Assembly: GCF_001278845.1 (NCBI RefSeq)
Contig: NZ_CP012590.1
Location: forward strand, 2,728,001 to 2,792,000
Source of the DNA: Actinomyces sp. oral taxon 414
GTDB taxonomy: Bacteria; Actinomycetota; Actinomycetes; Actinomycetales; Actinomycetaceae
Length of the DNA: 64,000 bases
Reading direction: 5' to 3'
The notes below the pieces were generated by a model. That model worked only from the letters and a program-made list of their open reading frames with translations, had not been told where the DNA came from and did no database searches. Position numbers and translations under genes: made by a program. Below are positions 1-8,239 of this stretch, piece by piece; the stretch's first letter is position 1; every line of letters starts with the position of its first letter.

Positions 1-960
1 GGCCGGCGCCCCGGCCTCGAGGGCCACCTCCTTCAGGCGCACCGAGTTGGAGGAGTTCCCCGAGCCGACGACGATCATGACGTCGACCCGCGGCGCGATC
101 GCCTTGACCGCGCCCTGGCGGTTCTGGGTGGCGTAGCAGATGTCGTCGCCGGGCGGGTCGGCCAGGTGCGGGAAGCGCTCGCGCAGCAGCCGCACCGTCT
201 CCAGGGTCTCGTCCACGCTCAGCGTCGTCTGGCTGATCCACACGACCTTCTCCGGGTCGCGCACCTGGACCCGGTCCACCTCGTGGGGCCCGTTGACCAC
301 CTGGATGCGCTCGGGGGCCTCGCCCTGGGTCCCCTCGACCTCCTCGTGGCCGGTGTGACCGACCAGGATGATGTCGTAGTCGTCCTTGGCGAAGCGGATC
401 GCCTGCTTGTGGACCTTGGTCACCAGCGGGCAGGTCGCGTCGATCGTGGCGAGGTGACGGGCGGCCGCCTCCTGGTGCACCGCCGGGGACACGCCGTGGG
501 CGGAGAAGACCACGCGCGCGCCCTCGGGCACCTCGTCGGTCTCGGAGACGAAAATCGCCCCGCGCCGGGACAGCGCCTCCACGACGTACTTGTTGTGGAC
601 GATCTCCTTGCGCACGTAGATGGGGGCGCCGTAGTGCGCCAGGGCCTGCTCGACGGCGTCGACGGCGCGGTCCACCCCGGCGCAGTAGCCGCGGGGGGCC
701 GCCAGCAGGATCCGCTTGACGCCCGCGCGCGCCGCTCCGGCGTCGGGCGCCGCGCCGGCGTCGGACACCGAGTCGGTGCCGGGCGCCGTGCCGACATCGG
801 GCGCCGGCCCGCCGTTCTCGGACGCCGGTCCGCTGGCGGACGCAGACGCGCCGGCGGGCGCCGTGCCGACCTCGGACGGGGCGGCCGACTCGGCGCCGTC
901 GTCGCCGGGCGCCCGGACAGGGGCCGGCGGCGCCGTCGTCTGCATGCTCTGGATGCTCAC
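1..960 (-). CDS. ispH: 4-hydroxy-3-methylbut-2-enyl diphosphate reductase, 3' end outside window
   Basis: IspH catalyses the last step of the methylerythritol phosphate pathway, reducing HMBPP to IPP and DMAPP with a [4Fe-4S] cluster. The minus-strand translation contains [59 protein letters not shown] and [10 protein letters not shown], the usual IspH landmarks with the cluster cysteines. The protein runs off the left edge, so its C-terminus is missing. The core is preceded by about 70 residues of Ala/Pro/Gly/Asp-rich low-complexity sequence absent from most IspH proteins. I place the start at GTG 958-960, seven bases after a putative -10 (leaderless); ATG 943-945 is the alternative. It is divergent from xseA. 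Identification is firm, the start is inferred. Confidence 0.96.
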   Translation of the reverse strand, partial: MSIQSMQTTAPPAPVRAPGDDGAESAAPSEVGTAPAGASASASGPASENGGPAPDVGTAPGTDSVSDAGAAPDAGAARAGVKRILLAAPRGYCAGVDRAVDAVEQALAHYGAPIYVRKEIVHNKYVVEALSRRGAIFVSETDEVPEGARVVFSAHGVSPAVHQEAAARHLATIDATCPLVTKVHKQAIRFAKDDYDIILVGHTGHEEVEGTQGEAPERIQVVNGPHEVDRVQVRDPEKVVWISQTTLSVDETLETVRLLRERFPHLADPPGDDICYATQNRQGAVKAIAPRVDVMIVVGSGNSSNSVRLKEVALEAGAPA

Positions 961-1025
961 GCGGCCCACTGTGCCACAGCGGCGCTCCGCCTCCCAGGGG
1001 CCGGCATGGCACAGTGGTGCATGTG
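958..1025. promoter_or_regulatory. Mirror-image divergent promoters for ispH and xseA, probably leaderless
   Basis: The string TGGCACAGT occurs on the plus strand at 1007-1015 and on the minus strand at 976-968. In both directions the hexamer CACAGT is followed by exactly 7 bases and then a GTG codon in frame with the gene (958-960 for ispH, 1023-1025 for xseA). Actinobacterial -10 boxes conserve A at position 2 and T at position 6, which this hexamer satisfies. No Shine-Dalgarno sequence fits between box and GTG, so leaderless transcripts are the simplest reading. No clear -35 is visible. Confidence 0.5.
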
Positions 1026-2369
1026 ACAGCCCAGCCGCCCTCCCCCTCGGCCTTCCGGCGCGACGACGCCCAGCGCGCCAACCCCGCCACCATGCGCGAG
1101 CCCGCGCGCCTGGCCCGCGACACCACCCCGGACAACCCGTGGCCACTGTCCCTGCTGTCGACGAAGATCGAGGGGTACGTCTCGAAGATGACCGGCGTGT
1201 GGGTGGAGGCGCAGATCGTCCAGATCAACCGCCGCGCCGGCATGTCCTTCCTCACTCTGCGCGACGTGGACACCGAGATGTCCCTGCGCGCCGCCATCTA
1301 CCGCCGCGACCTGATGGCCGTGGAGCGGACCATGGGCGCCGAGCTCGCCGACGGGCTGCGGGTCGTGGCCCACGGGCGCCCCACCTTCTGGACGCGCGGC
1401 GGCAGCCTCCAGCTCCAGGTCGACGACGTCCGCCCCGTGGGCACGGGCGACCTGCTGGCCCGCATTGAGCAGCTGCGCCGCATTCTGGCCGCCGAGGGCC
1501 TGCTCGCCCCCGAGCGCAAGCGCCCCCTGCCCTTCACGCCGCGCGTCGTGGGGCTCGTGTGCGGGCGCGGCGCCAAGGCGAAGGACGACGTCATCGTCAA
1601 TGCCCGCCTGCGCTGGCCCGGGCTGCCCTTCGAGGTCCGCGAGGTCGCCGTCCAGGGCGTCCACGCCGTCGCCCAGGTCACCGCCGCCATCCGCGAGCTC
1701 GACGCCGACCCGCGCGTCGACGTCATTGTCGTGGCCCGCGGGGGCGGGTCGGTCGAGGACCTCCTGCCCTTCAGCGACGAGGGCCTCGTGCGCGCGGCCG
1801 CCGCCTGCCGCACCCCGCTCGTGTCCGCCATCGGCCACGAGACGGACCGGCCCCTGCTCGACGACGTCGCCGACTACCGGGCCTCCACGCCCACCGACGC
1901 CGCCCGCCGGATCGTCCCGGACCTGGCGCAGGAGACGGTGGGCCTGGACCAGGCGCGCGAGCGCATCCGCGCCGCCCTGGCCCGGCGCCTGGAGGAGGAG
2001 CAGACCCGCCTCGAGCGCGTCCGTTCGCGCCCCGTCATGGCCGACCCCACGGTCATTGTGCGGGACAAGGCCGTCGAGCTGGGCCAGGCCCGCGACCGGC
2101 TGCGCCTGGCCCTGGGCAATGCGCTCTCACTGGCCGACGCCGAGCTGCGCGCCGACCGCGCGCGCCTGACGGCCCTGTCCCCGCAGGGCGTCCTCGACCG
2201 CGGCTACGCCATCCTGCGCAAGCCCGACGGCAGCCTGGTCACGAGCGCCGAGGACGTCAAGAAGGGCGATCTGCTCGAGGGCCTCCTGGCCTCCGGCCGG
2301 CTCGTCGCCCAGGTGGTGGGCGCCACCAAACCGCCCGCCGCGTCCCCCGCCCCGCGCGACCAGCCGTAG
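1023..2369 (+). CDS. xseA: Exodeoxyribonuclease VII large subunit
   Basis: XseA is the catalytic subunit of exonuclease VII, which degrades single-stranded DNA from both ends in repair and recombination. The 448-residue product has an N-terminal OB-fold (from about residue 35, with [18 protein letters not shown]), then the nuclease core with [36 protein letters not shown] and [20 protein letters not shown], then a long charged coiled-coil region and a C-terminal segment with LDRGYAIL. Length is normal for the family. The start at GTG 1023 is chosen from the -10 spacing; GTG 1014, GTG 1017 and ATG 1092 are possible. Its partner xseB usually follows directly but here lies 799 bases downstream behind repeat elements. 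Confidence 0.96.
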   Translation: MTAQPPSPSAFRRDDAQRANPATMREPARLARDTTPDNPWPLSLLSTKIEGYVSKMTGVWVEAQIVQINRRAGMSFLTLRDVDTEMSLRAAIYRRDLMAVERTMGAELADGLRVVAHGRPTFWTRGGSLQLQVDDVRPVGTGDLLARIEQLRRILAAEGLLAPERKRPLPFTPRVVGLVCGRGAKAKDDVIVNARLRWPGLPFEVREVAVQGVHAVAQVTAAIRELDADPRVDVIVVARGGGSVEDLLPFSDEGLVRAAAACRTPLVSAIGHETDRPLLDDVADYRASTPTDAARRIVPDLAQETVGLDQARERIRAALARRLEEEQTRLERVRSRPVMADPTVIVRDKAVELGQARDRLRLALGNALSLADAELRADRARLTALSPQGVLDRGYAILRKPDGSLVTSAEDVKKGDLLEGLLASGRLVAQVVGATKPPAASPAPRDQP

Positions 2370-2478
2370 CCGTTGACGCCGCCGGGGCGGCCGGGTCGCG
2401 GGCCCCTCCCCGCGCGACCGGCCGTGGCGCAGCGGCCTCACCGGCGGCCGCGCCCACCCGGTGTCCGCTTATCGGCCC

Positions 2479-2599
2479 GGTCCGCGAGAACGCCGGGTAA
2501 CCCGCGAGAACGTCACATAACCCGCGAGATCGCCGGGTAACCCGCGAGAACGTACCTCTAGCAGACGTTCTCGTGGGTTATGTGACGTTCTCGCGGACC
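2479..2599 (+). repeat. Family A nested hairpin repeat, copy A1
   Basis: Built from 20-bp units of the type GCGAGAACGTCACATAACCC and GCGAGATCGCCGGGTAACCC. It folds into nested stems: 2502-2523 pairs perfectly with 2575-2596 (22 bp), and inside this 2545-2553 pairs with 2565-2573 around the 11-nt loop ACCTCTAGCAG (2554-2564). The outermost 14 bases, 2479-2492, are the inverse of 2586-2599. Copies A2 (33746-33864, opposite orientation) and A3 (41215-41293) keep the same loop sequence. Confidence 0.85.
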
Positions 2600-2770
2600 G
2601 GGGCGCCTCCGCACGGGCCGGGCGGCGCTCCCGCGAGTGGTCGGACGCTTGAGAGTGGTCGTCCGAGAGTGGTCGGGCGCTCCCGCGGGCCCCGTCCGGT
2701 CGTCGGGGCGCCCGCCGCGGTCGTCTTCGACCCTACGACGCCCTTCCCCGAGGGGTCCGCGGCGGCGGAT

Positions 2771-2890
2771 TGTCCAAATCTGCCACAAAGGCCCCGATCG
2801 CGCCGGAGCGCCGGAAGAGAATCGTTGATATTCCGCGCTTCTTCTCGCCGCCGATCCCGGCTCGGAGCGCCTTTGTGGCAGATTTGGACA
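2771..2890 (+). repeat. Family B 120-bp hairpin element, copy B1
   Basis: The arms 2771-2792 and 2869-2890 are perfect 22-bp inverted repeats beginning TGTCCAAATCTGCCACAAAG. The 76-nt interior is closely similar to the reverse complement of the interior of B2 (33513-33632), with about ten differences by eye and including AGAGAATCGTTGATATTC. Both copies are exactly 120 bp. The A/T-rich arms stand out against the surrounding sequence. It could be a MITE-like element or the gene of a structured RNA; no target-site duplication is obvious. Confidence 0.8.
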
Positions 2891-3168
2891 CGCCCCGGCT
2901 CTGGACCGCCCCAGAAGCCCCACACGTCACACCGCGTTGGCGCCCCGCAGCGGCGAACCCGCACGAGAAGCGGCGACGGCGCCCCGACAGGCCATCGCCC
3001 CTCATTATCAGGGTTCATTGGTCCGGATACCGGTTCGGATCCGGATTCGAGGCGCGCGGCAGCCGGGGCGGCGTTCCGGGCGGCCTCGGTCGAGGCCGCG
3101 CAGTCGACGATGCGAACAGCTCCCCCATGTACCCACGCGCAGGACCCGGCTCATGACAGAATCGACCT

Positions 3169-3423
3169 ATGAGTCAGTCCTCCACCGCCGCCCCCTCCGC
3201 GGCCGACGACGTCGCCCGCCTGTCCTACGAGCAGGCGCGCGAGGAACTCGTGGCCGTGGTCCAGCGTCTCGAGGCCGGGCAGGTCCCGCTCGAAGAGGCC
3301 CTGGGCCTATGGGAGCGCGGCGAGGCCCTGGCCGCGCGCTGCCAGTCATGGCTGGACGAGGCGCGCAACCGCCTGGCCGCCGTCGCCCGTCAACAACCCG
3401 CGGACGCCGACGCCGAGCACTGA
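3169..3423 (+). CDS. xseB: Exodeoxyribonuclease VII small subunit
   Basis: An 84-residue protein matching the XseB family: [26 protein letters not shown] followed by [21 protein letters not shown] is the two-helix bundle that decorates the XseA coiled coil. Length is typical. ATG 3169 lacks a Shine-Dalgarno sequence but lies 6 bases after CAGAAT (3157-3162), so it may have its own promoter and a leaderless message. This fits its separation from xseA by the composite repeat block. A PfkB-type kinase gene starts 40 bases downstream and may be co-transcribed. Confidence 0.95.
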   Translation: MSQSSTAAPSAADDVARLSYEQAREELVAVVQRLEAGQVPLEEALGLWERGEALAARCQSWLDEARNRLAAVARQQPADADAEH

Positions 3424-3463
3424 ACCACCATTCCGACACCGATATCCTCGAAGGAAGCCCACC

Positions 3464-4420
3464 ATGACCGCACCCGGCCGCAATGGAACCGCACTCGTCA
3501 TCGGCGAGGCCCTCGTCGACGTCATCATCAACCCCGGCGAGCCGCCCCGGGACGTCCCCGGCGGCTCCCCCGCCAATGTGGCGCTCGGCCTGGCGCGGCT
3601 GGGCCGCGACGCCGAGCTCGACTGCTGGATCGGGCGCGACGAGCGCGGCCTGGCCGTGCGCGAGCACCTGGAGGCCTCGGGCGTGCGCCTGATCCCCGGC
3701 TCCGACGACGCCGAGCGGACCTCGACGGCGCAGGCCACCATCGACGAGGAGGGCGGTGCCTCCTACTTCTTCGACCTCGACTGGAACCCGCCCTTCCCCA
3801 CCCTGCCCGAGGATGCGGCCCCAGTCCTGGTCCACACCGGCTCCATCGCCGCGATCCTCACCCCCGGCTCCGAGACGGTCCACCGCATCCTGGAGGCCTA
3901 CCGGGCCACCTCCACCATCTGCTACGACCCCAACGCCCGTCCGCAGCTCATGGGAGAGCCCGAGGACGCGCGCACCACCGTCGAGGCCCTCATCTCCCTG
4001 TCGGACCTGGTCAAGTGCTCCAACGAGGACATCGGCTGGTTCTACGGGGTGGACGACTCCGACGACGCCGCCGTGGAGGAGATCCTCCAGTCCTGGCTGG
4101 CGATGGGCGCCGCCATCGTCGTCGTCACCCGCGGCAAGAGGGGCGCGCTGGCCCTGACCGCCTCCGGCGTCCGCCTGGAGGTCCCGGCCAACCCCGACGT
4201 CGTCGTCGAGGACACGGTCGGCGCCGGCGACTCCTTCATGGGCGGCCTGGAGGACGGGCTGTGGAGCGAGGACCTCGTGGGGGCCGACCGCCGCGAGGCC
4301 CTGCGCGCCATCGACGCCGAGGCCCTGGAGCGGGTCGTGCGCCACGCCGCGGCCATCGCCGACATCACCGTCTCGCGGTCCGGCGCCAACCCGCCCACCC
4401 GCGCCGAGCTGGAGGACTGA
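3464..4420 (+). CDS. PfkB-family carbohydrate kinase (fructokinase-like)
   Basis: A 318-residue ribokinase-fold kinase. It shows the N-terminal PfkB region (GEALVDVIINP, DVPGGSPANVALGLARLGRDAEL, WIGRDERG) and the C-terminal signature DTVGAGDSFMGGL, where Asp is the catalytic base and GAGD forms the anion hole. The overall pattern resembles bacterial fructokinases (ScrK-type) more than ribokinase or adenosine kinase, but the sugar cannot be fixed from sequence alone. ATG 3464 follows a good ribosome site (GAAGGA). No transporter or glycosidase lies next to it; a hairpin at 4569-4602 separates it from the convergent phoH. Confidence 0.9.
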   Translation: MTAPGRNGTALVIGEALVDVIINPGEPPRDVPGGSPANVALGLARLGRDAELDCWIGRDERGLAVREHLEASGVRLIPGSDDAERTSTAQATIDEEGGASYFFDLDWNPPFPTLPEDAAPVLVHTGSIAAILTPGSETVHRILEAYRATSTICYDPNARPQLMGEPEDARTTVEALISLSDLVKCSNEDIGWFYGVDDSDDAAVEEILQSWLAMGAAIVVVTRGKRGALALTASGVRLEVPANPDVVVEDTVGAGDSFMGGLEDGLWSEDLVGADRREALRAIDAEALERVVRHAAAIADITVSRSGANPPTRAELED

Positions 4421-4568
4421 GCCCGCCCCATCCGCCGCCCCCGGAGTGCGACGCGCACCCCGCCCGGGGACCCGGGCCCGCCGCACCCCCGGGGGCGGCG
4501 GGCGGATTAGCACGGCGAATCGCGGCGCGGGTCCGCCCGACCCTGCGGGTCCGCGCTACGCTGAGTGA

Positions 4569-4602
4569 GTCGGCCGACCGCGACCGCCCGCGGTCGGCCG
4601 AC
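4569..4602. terminator. Strong hairpin between convergent pfkB-type kinase and phoH
   Basis: A perfect 14-bp stem (4569-4582 with 4589-4602, GTCGGCCGACCGCG) with a 6-base loop lies in the 277-base gap between two convergent genes. There is no T-run on either side, so it is a bidirectional terminator of the G/C-rich actinobacterial kind by position and stability only. Confidence 0.6.
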
Positions 4603-4697
4603 GTCTCAATTCGCTCCGGAGCGCCCGGCCGGCCCTCGGCGCGGGGCGCACTCGACGCGCTTGAGCGTGCCCGCCCAGGCCGCCCCGCGCCCCGCGC

Positions 4698-6011
4698 TCA
4701 GTACAGCGGCACCTCGTCGAGCATCGCGGTCACCAGTTCGGCGATGGCACTGCGCTCGGTGCACACCAGGTCGATGTGCGCGAACAGCGGATTGCCCTTG
4801 AGGGACTCCACCACGCTCGCCACCCCGTCCCAGCGCCCCACCCGCAGGTTGTCGCGCTGGGCGACGTCATGGGTGAGGACCACCTTGGAGTTGCGCCCCA
4901 CGCGCGAGAGCACCGTGAGCAGCACATTGCGCTCCAGGGACTGGGCCTCGTCGACGATGACGAAGGCGTCGTGGAAGGAGCGGCCGCGGATATGGGTCAG
5001 AGGCAGGACCTCGAGCTGACCCAGCTGGAGGATCCGGTCGATGCGCTCGCGGGGCACCACCGAGGTCAGCGTGTCGAAGACGGCCTCCGCCCAGGGCTGC
5101 ATCTTCTCCCCGGTGTCGCCGGGCAGGAAGCCCAGGGTCTGGCCGCCCACGGCGTACAGGGGCCGGAAGACCAGGACCCGCTCGTGCTCCTGACGGTCGA
5201 CGACGGCGTCGAGCCCGGCCGCCAGGGCCAGCGCCGACTTGCCGGTGCCAGCGCGCCCGCCCAACGACACAATGCCGATCTCCGGGTTGACCAGGTGGTC
5301 GATGCCGATGCGCTGCTCGGCCGAGCGGCCCCGCACCCCGAAGACCTCCCGGTCGCGGCGCACCAGGCGCAGCCCGCCCGAAACGACGGTGGCCAGCGCC
5401 GAGCCGCGCGGGGAGGTGACGACGACGCCGGTGTGCTCGGGCTGCTCGGCGAGCCGCGCCGCCGCCCCGGCGTCGGCCAGATCGGCCAGCTCCAGGCGCT
5501 CGTCGTCCCACAGCCCGTTCATCTCCTCGCCGCTCACGGACAGGTCCGTCATGCCGGTGTAGCCGGAGTCCACGGCCAGCTGGGCCCGGTACTCCTCGGC
5601 GGCCAGCCCCACGGAGGCCGCCTTGATGCGCATGGGCAGGTCCTTGGAGATGACGACGACGTCGTCGCCCTGCTCGGCCAGGGAGACGGCCGCGCTCAGG
5701 ATCCGGGTGTCGTTGTCCCCCAGGCGCATGCCGGCGGGCAGGACGGCGTCGTCGGCGCCGCCCAGCTCCACGCGCAGGGTGCCGCCCGCGTCGTTGAGCG
5801 GGACCGGGCGGTCCAGGCGCCCGTGCTTCCGGCGCAGGGCGTCGAGCAGGCGCAGGGCGGAGCGGGCGAAGTAGCCCAGCTCGGGGTGGTTGCGCTTGCC
5901 CTCCAGCTCGGTGATGACAATGACGGGCAGGACGACGGCGTGCTCGTCGAAGCGCAAGACGGCGCGGGGGTCGGATAGGAGGACGGAGGTGTCCAGGACG
6001 TAGGTGCGCAT
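4698..6011 (-). CDS. PhoH family protein with N-terminal PIN domain (PhoH2-type)
   Basis: A 437-residue protein. Residues 1 to about 130 form a PIN-type ribonuclease domain ([12 protein letters not shown] with the first acidic residue, then [11 protein letters not shown]). The C-terminal part is a PhoH ATPase with Walker [16 protein letters not shown] and Walker [13 protein letters not shown], and the family segment [18 protein letters not shown]-PhoH fusions act as ATP-dependent RNA-unwinding ribonucleases in mycobacteria; that role is inferred here. The start is ATG at 6009-6011, where the PIN domain begins. Upstream in-frame sequence is low-complexity and not counted. It shares its strand with uppS. 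Confidence 0.93.
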   Translation of the reverse strand: MRTYVLDTSVLLSDPRAVLRFDEHAVVLPVIVITELEGKRNHPELGYFARSALRLLDALRRKHGRLDRPVPLNDAGGTLRVELGGADDAVLPAGMRLGDNDTRILSAAVSLAEQGDDVVVISKDLPMRIKAASVGLAAEEYRAQLAVDSGYTGMTDLSVSGEEMNGLWDDERLELADLADAGAAARLAEQPEHTGVVVTSPRGSALATVVSGGLRLVRRDREVFGVRGRSAEQRIGIDHLVNPEIGIVSLGGRAGTGKSALALAAGLDAVVDRQEHERVLVFRPLYAVGGQTLGFLPGDTGEKMQPWAEAVFDTLTSVVPRERIDRILQLGQLEVLPLTHIRGRSFHDAFVIVDEAQSLERNVLLTVLSRVGRNSKVVLTHDVAQRDNLRVGRWDGVASVVESLKGNPLFAHIDLVCTERSAIAELVTAMLDEVPLY

Positions 6012-6105
6012 GCGCGGTTCTCCCGGTGCTCGGCGACGGGAGCCCCGGCGGCCGCCCGCCTCTTGCCACGACGCTACACCACGTGTGACCTGGCGCACGG
6101 GTTTT

Positions 6106-6227
6106 GCGGTCGGGAGCCGCGGGCGGGCTCCGCGGTCGGGAGCCGCGGGCGGGCTCCAGTCGGGTTCTACGGTCTGACGCCGGTCGGGGCGCGCGGCCGA
6201 GCGCCGCGGTCTGACGCCGGTCGGGGC
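6106..6227. repeat. Two short tandem/direct repeats upstream of phoH
   Basis: A 26-bp unit starting GCGGTCGGGAGCCGCG is present twice in tandem (6106-6131, 6132-6157). A 20-bp unit starting GGTCTGACGCCGGTCGG occurs at 6171-6190 and 6208-6227. They fill most of the 233-base gap between phoH and uppS. Replication slippage is the simplest origin. Confidence 0.7.
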
Positions 6228-6244
6228 CCGCTGCCGGCCCGCCC

Positions 6245-7078
6245 TCAGCGCCCGAGGCGGCGCTCGCGGCGGGAGTAGTCGCGCAGGGCCCGCAGGAAGT
6301 CCACGCGCCGGAAGGCGGGCCAGTAGACCTCGCAGAAGTAGTACTCGGAGTGGACCGACTGCCACAACAGGAAGCCGGACAGGCGCTGCTCGCCAGAGGT
6401 GCGGATGACCAGGTCGGGGTCGGGCTGGCCCTTGGTGTACAGGTGCGACGTAATGTCCTCCTCGGACAGGGACTCGGCCACGTCCTCCAGGCTCGCCCCG
6501 GCGGCGGCCCGCTCGCGCAGGACCGCGCGCACGGCGTCGGCGATCTCCTGCCTCCCGCCGTAGCCGACGGCGATATTGACCTGCATGCGGGGGTCGTCGC
6601 GGGAGTCGGCCTCGTCGTCATGAGCGGCGGTCTCATCGTCGCGGGCGGCGGCCGCGTCGTCGCGGGCGGGGCCGGTGGAGGCGACGGCGTCGCGCAACCG
6701 GGAGGCGACGGGGGCGGGCAGCAGGTCGACGGCGCCCACCAGGCGCAGCCGCCAGGTGCGGGTCGCGGCCAGCTCGTCGACGGCGTCGGCGATAATGTCC
6801 AGCAGCGGGGAGAGCTCGGCGGGGTCGCGGCTGAGGTTGTCGGTGCTCAGCAGCCACAGGGTGACGATGCGCACGCCCGCGGCCCGGGCCCAGCCGAGGA
6901 ACTCCTCGATCTTGTCCGCGCCGCGCCTGTGCCCCTGGGAGGCGCCGAAGCCCATCCGCTTGGCCCAGCGGCGGTTGCCGTCGAGGATGACGCCCACGTG
7001 CTCGGGGACCTTCTTCGCCTTGATCTGCGCCATGAGGCGGCGCTCGTAGAGCTCGTAGACGAAGCTCCCCCTTGCCAC
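6245..7078 (-). CDS. Isoprenyl diphosphate synthase, Z-type (UppS family)
   Basis: A cis-prenyltransferase of 277 residues. Motifs in order: [17 protein letters not shown] (catalytic Asp), [13 protein letters not shown], and [20 protein letters not shown] near the C-terminus. The N-terminus ([15 protein letters not shown]) resembles the short-chain mycobacterial enzyme that makes Z,E-farnesyl diphosphate for decaprenyl phosphate synthesis; as there, a hemolysin III gene is the divergent neighbour. The product chain length is inferred. Near the middle is an acidic repetitive insertion of about 27 residues (repeats of RDD/HDD with Ala/Glu) not normal for the family. The start is GTG at 7076-7078; longer reading frames are low-complexity. 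Confidence 0.93.
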   Translation of the reverse strand: MARGSFVYELYERRLMAQIKAKKVPEHVGVILDGNRRWAKRMGFGASQGHRRGADKIEEFLGWARAAGVRIVTLWLLSTDNLSRDPAELSPLLDIIADAVDELAATRTWRLRLVGAVDLLPAPVASRLRDAVASTGPARDDAAAARDDETAAHDDEADSRDDPRMQVNIAVGYGGRQEIADAVRAVLRERAAAGASLEDVAESLSEEDITSHLYTKGQPDPDLVIRTSGEQRLSGFLLWQSVHSEYYFCEVYWPAFRRVDFLRALRDYSRRERRLGR

Positions 7079-7273
7079 GTGGGCACCTGCCTTCCACGTC
7101 GTCGGCCGGGCGGTCGGGCACCGGCGGGCCGCGGCGGCGCACCGGGCCCGGTGCAACCGTATCGCGCGGACCGCGAACACGTGCGGGGCGGACTGCCCGC
7201 ATTCGTCGTCGGGCAGTGCGCCCGGGGCCGCTCGCACGGGAGAGGCGGGCCACGGGGGCACCCCCTACCGCGC

Positions 7274-7309
7274 TAACCTACGGTCGCGTAACCTACGGAA
7301 CCGTAAGTT
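7274..7309. promoter_or_regulatory. Operator-like repeats in the uppS-hemolysin III divergent region
   Basis: TAACCTACGG occurs twice, 15 bases apart (7274-7283, 7289-7298). The second copy forms a near-perfect inverted repeat: AACCTACGG (7290-7298), two bases, then CCGTAAGTT (7301-7309), 8 of 9 pairs matching. This looks like a binding site for a dimeric (for example TetR-type) repressor acting on one or both divergent genes. The regulator is unknown; no candidate gene is adjacent. Confidence 0.5.
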
Positions 7310-7374
7310 GGAGGCGGTGCCCGCACCCGGCCGGCCACCGGACACGACCGCCGCACAATGAACAAGGGGGAGTC

Positions 7375-8145
7375 ATGACCGTTCGGATCGAGAAGCGCCC
7401 CGGCGCCGAGCGCGAGAGTCGCACGCCCGAGAAGATCCAGTCGCTGTCGTCGGGAGCCATCGGCACGGTCACCGGCGCCGTCAAGGACGCCGCCGGGGGC
7501 GCCATCCGCGCCGTCAAGCCGCGCCTGCGCGGATGGATCCACGCATTCACCGCCCCCCTGGCCCTGGCGGCCTGCATCGTCCTGACCGTCCTCGCCCCGG
7601 GACCGGCGCTGACCTGGGCCTGCGCGGCCTACCTGGCCTGCTCCCTGTTCCTGTTCGCCAACTCCGGCGTCTACCACATCTCCTACGGCCACTGGCCCCG
7701 GCGTGTGACCGCCGTCCTCCAGCGCGTCGACCACGCCAATATCTACCTGCTCATCGCCGGCACCTACACGCCCCTGTCCGTGGCCCTGCTCGACAGGGGC
7801 ACGACGCTGCTCGTCCTGGGGATCGTCTGGGGCGGGGCGCTGGCCGGGATCATCACGTCCCTGGCCTGGAGGAGCGCGCCGAGGTGGCTGACGACTCTCT
7901 TCTACATCCTCCTTGGATGGGTGGCGATCTGGTTCCTCCCCCAGTTCTGGATGAGCGGCGGGCCCGCGATCGTGTGGCTGATCATCGCGGGCGGCGTGGT
8001 CTACACCGTGGGCGGCGCCATCTACGCGCGCCGCTGGCCCGACCCGGATCCGCACTGGTTCGGCTTCCACGAGATCTTCCACACGTGCACCGTGGCCGCC
8101 TGGGCCTGCCAGTGCACCGCCTGCTACCTCGCCGTGCTGGGCTGA
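7375..8145 (+). CDS. Hemolysin III / PAQR-type membrane protein
   Basis: A 256-residue integral membrane protein with about seven hydrophobic segments after a 50-residue soluble N-terminus. It carries the conserved PAQR landmarks: FANSGVYHISYGHWP, VDHANIYLLIAGTYTPL and, at the end, HWFGFHEIFHTCTVAAW, whose Asp and His residues probably bind zinc as in adiponectin receptors and YqfA-type proteins. The hemolytic activity in the name is historical; a role in membrane lipid homeostasis is more likely. ATG 7375 follows AAGGGGGAG, a good ribosome site; longer frames upstream are not used. It is divergent from the isoprenyl synthase, with shared operator-like repeats. Confidence 0.9.
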   Translation: MTVRIEKRPGAERESRTPEKIQSLSSGAIGTVTGAVKDAAGGAIRAVKPRLRGWIHAFTAPLALAACIVLTVLAPGPALTWACAAYLACSLFLFANSGVYHISYGHWPRRVTAVLQRVDHANIYLLIAGTYTPLSVALLDRGTTLLVLGIVWGGALAGIITSLAWRSAPRWLTTLFYILLGWVAIWFLPQFWMSGGPAIVWLIIAGGVVYTVGGAIYARRWPDPDPHWFGFHEIFHTCTVAAWACQCTACYLAVLG

Positions 8146-8184
8146 GCGCGAAATCTTCTCATGGGAAGTCCCCGGGCGCGACGA

Positions 8185-8190
8185 TAGACT
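8185..8190 (+). promoter_or_regulatory. Candidate -10 box of greA
   Basis: TAGACT lies 50 bases before the greA start in a short gap after the hemolysin III gene. The same hexamer stands before the amidase gene (29977-29982). The sister form TAGTCT lies upstream of eno and of the CRISPR array. The -35 region is not convincing. Confidence 0.35.
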
Positions 8191-8239
8191 CGCCGTTCAT
8201 ACGTCTCTGTACGTCCGGCACCGACCCGAGGAGAAGGAC

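Larger units (their letters stand above)
2479..2925 (+). other. Composite repeat block (family A + spacer + family B) inside the xseA-xseB gap
   Basis: The 799-base gap 2370-3168 holds no convincing gene. It carries A1, then about 170 bases of G/C-rich sequence, then hairpin B1 and a short homologous tail (to about 2925). The whole arrangement, including part of the spacer (GGGGCGCCCGCC just inside and CCGCGGCGGCG next to B) and the tail after B, recurs in reverse orientation at about 33470-33880. That makes this one composite element of roughly 430 bp. The remaining sequence to 3168 contains TCCGGAT repeats near 3033-3050 and a possible -10 (CAGAAT, 3157-3162) just before xseB. Confidence 0.7.

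Noticed and set aside
2558..2923. Pair of similar open frames in the two composite blocks (2558-2923 minus and 33471-33785 plus), both ending ENVC
   Set aside because: They look homologous only because the DNA is. Other frames are conserved equally well, the composition is Arg/Gly/Pro-rich, and the stop comes from the hairpin loop. Worth revisiting if more copies keep only this frame.
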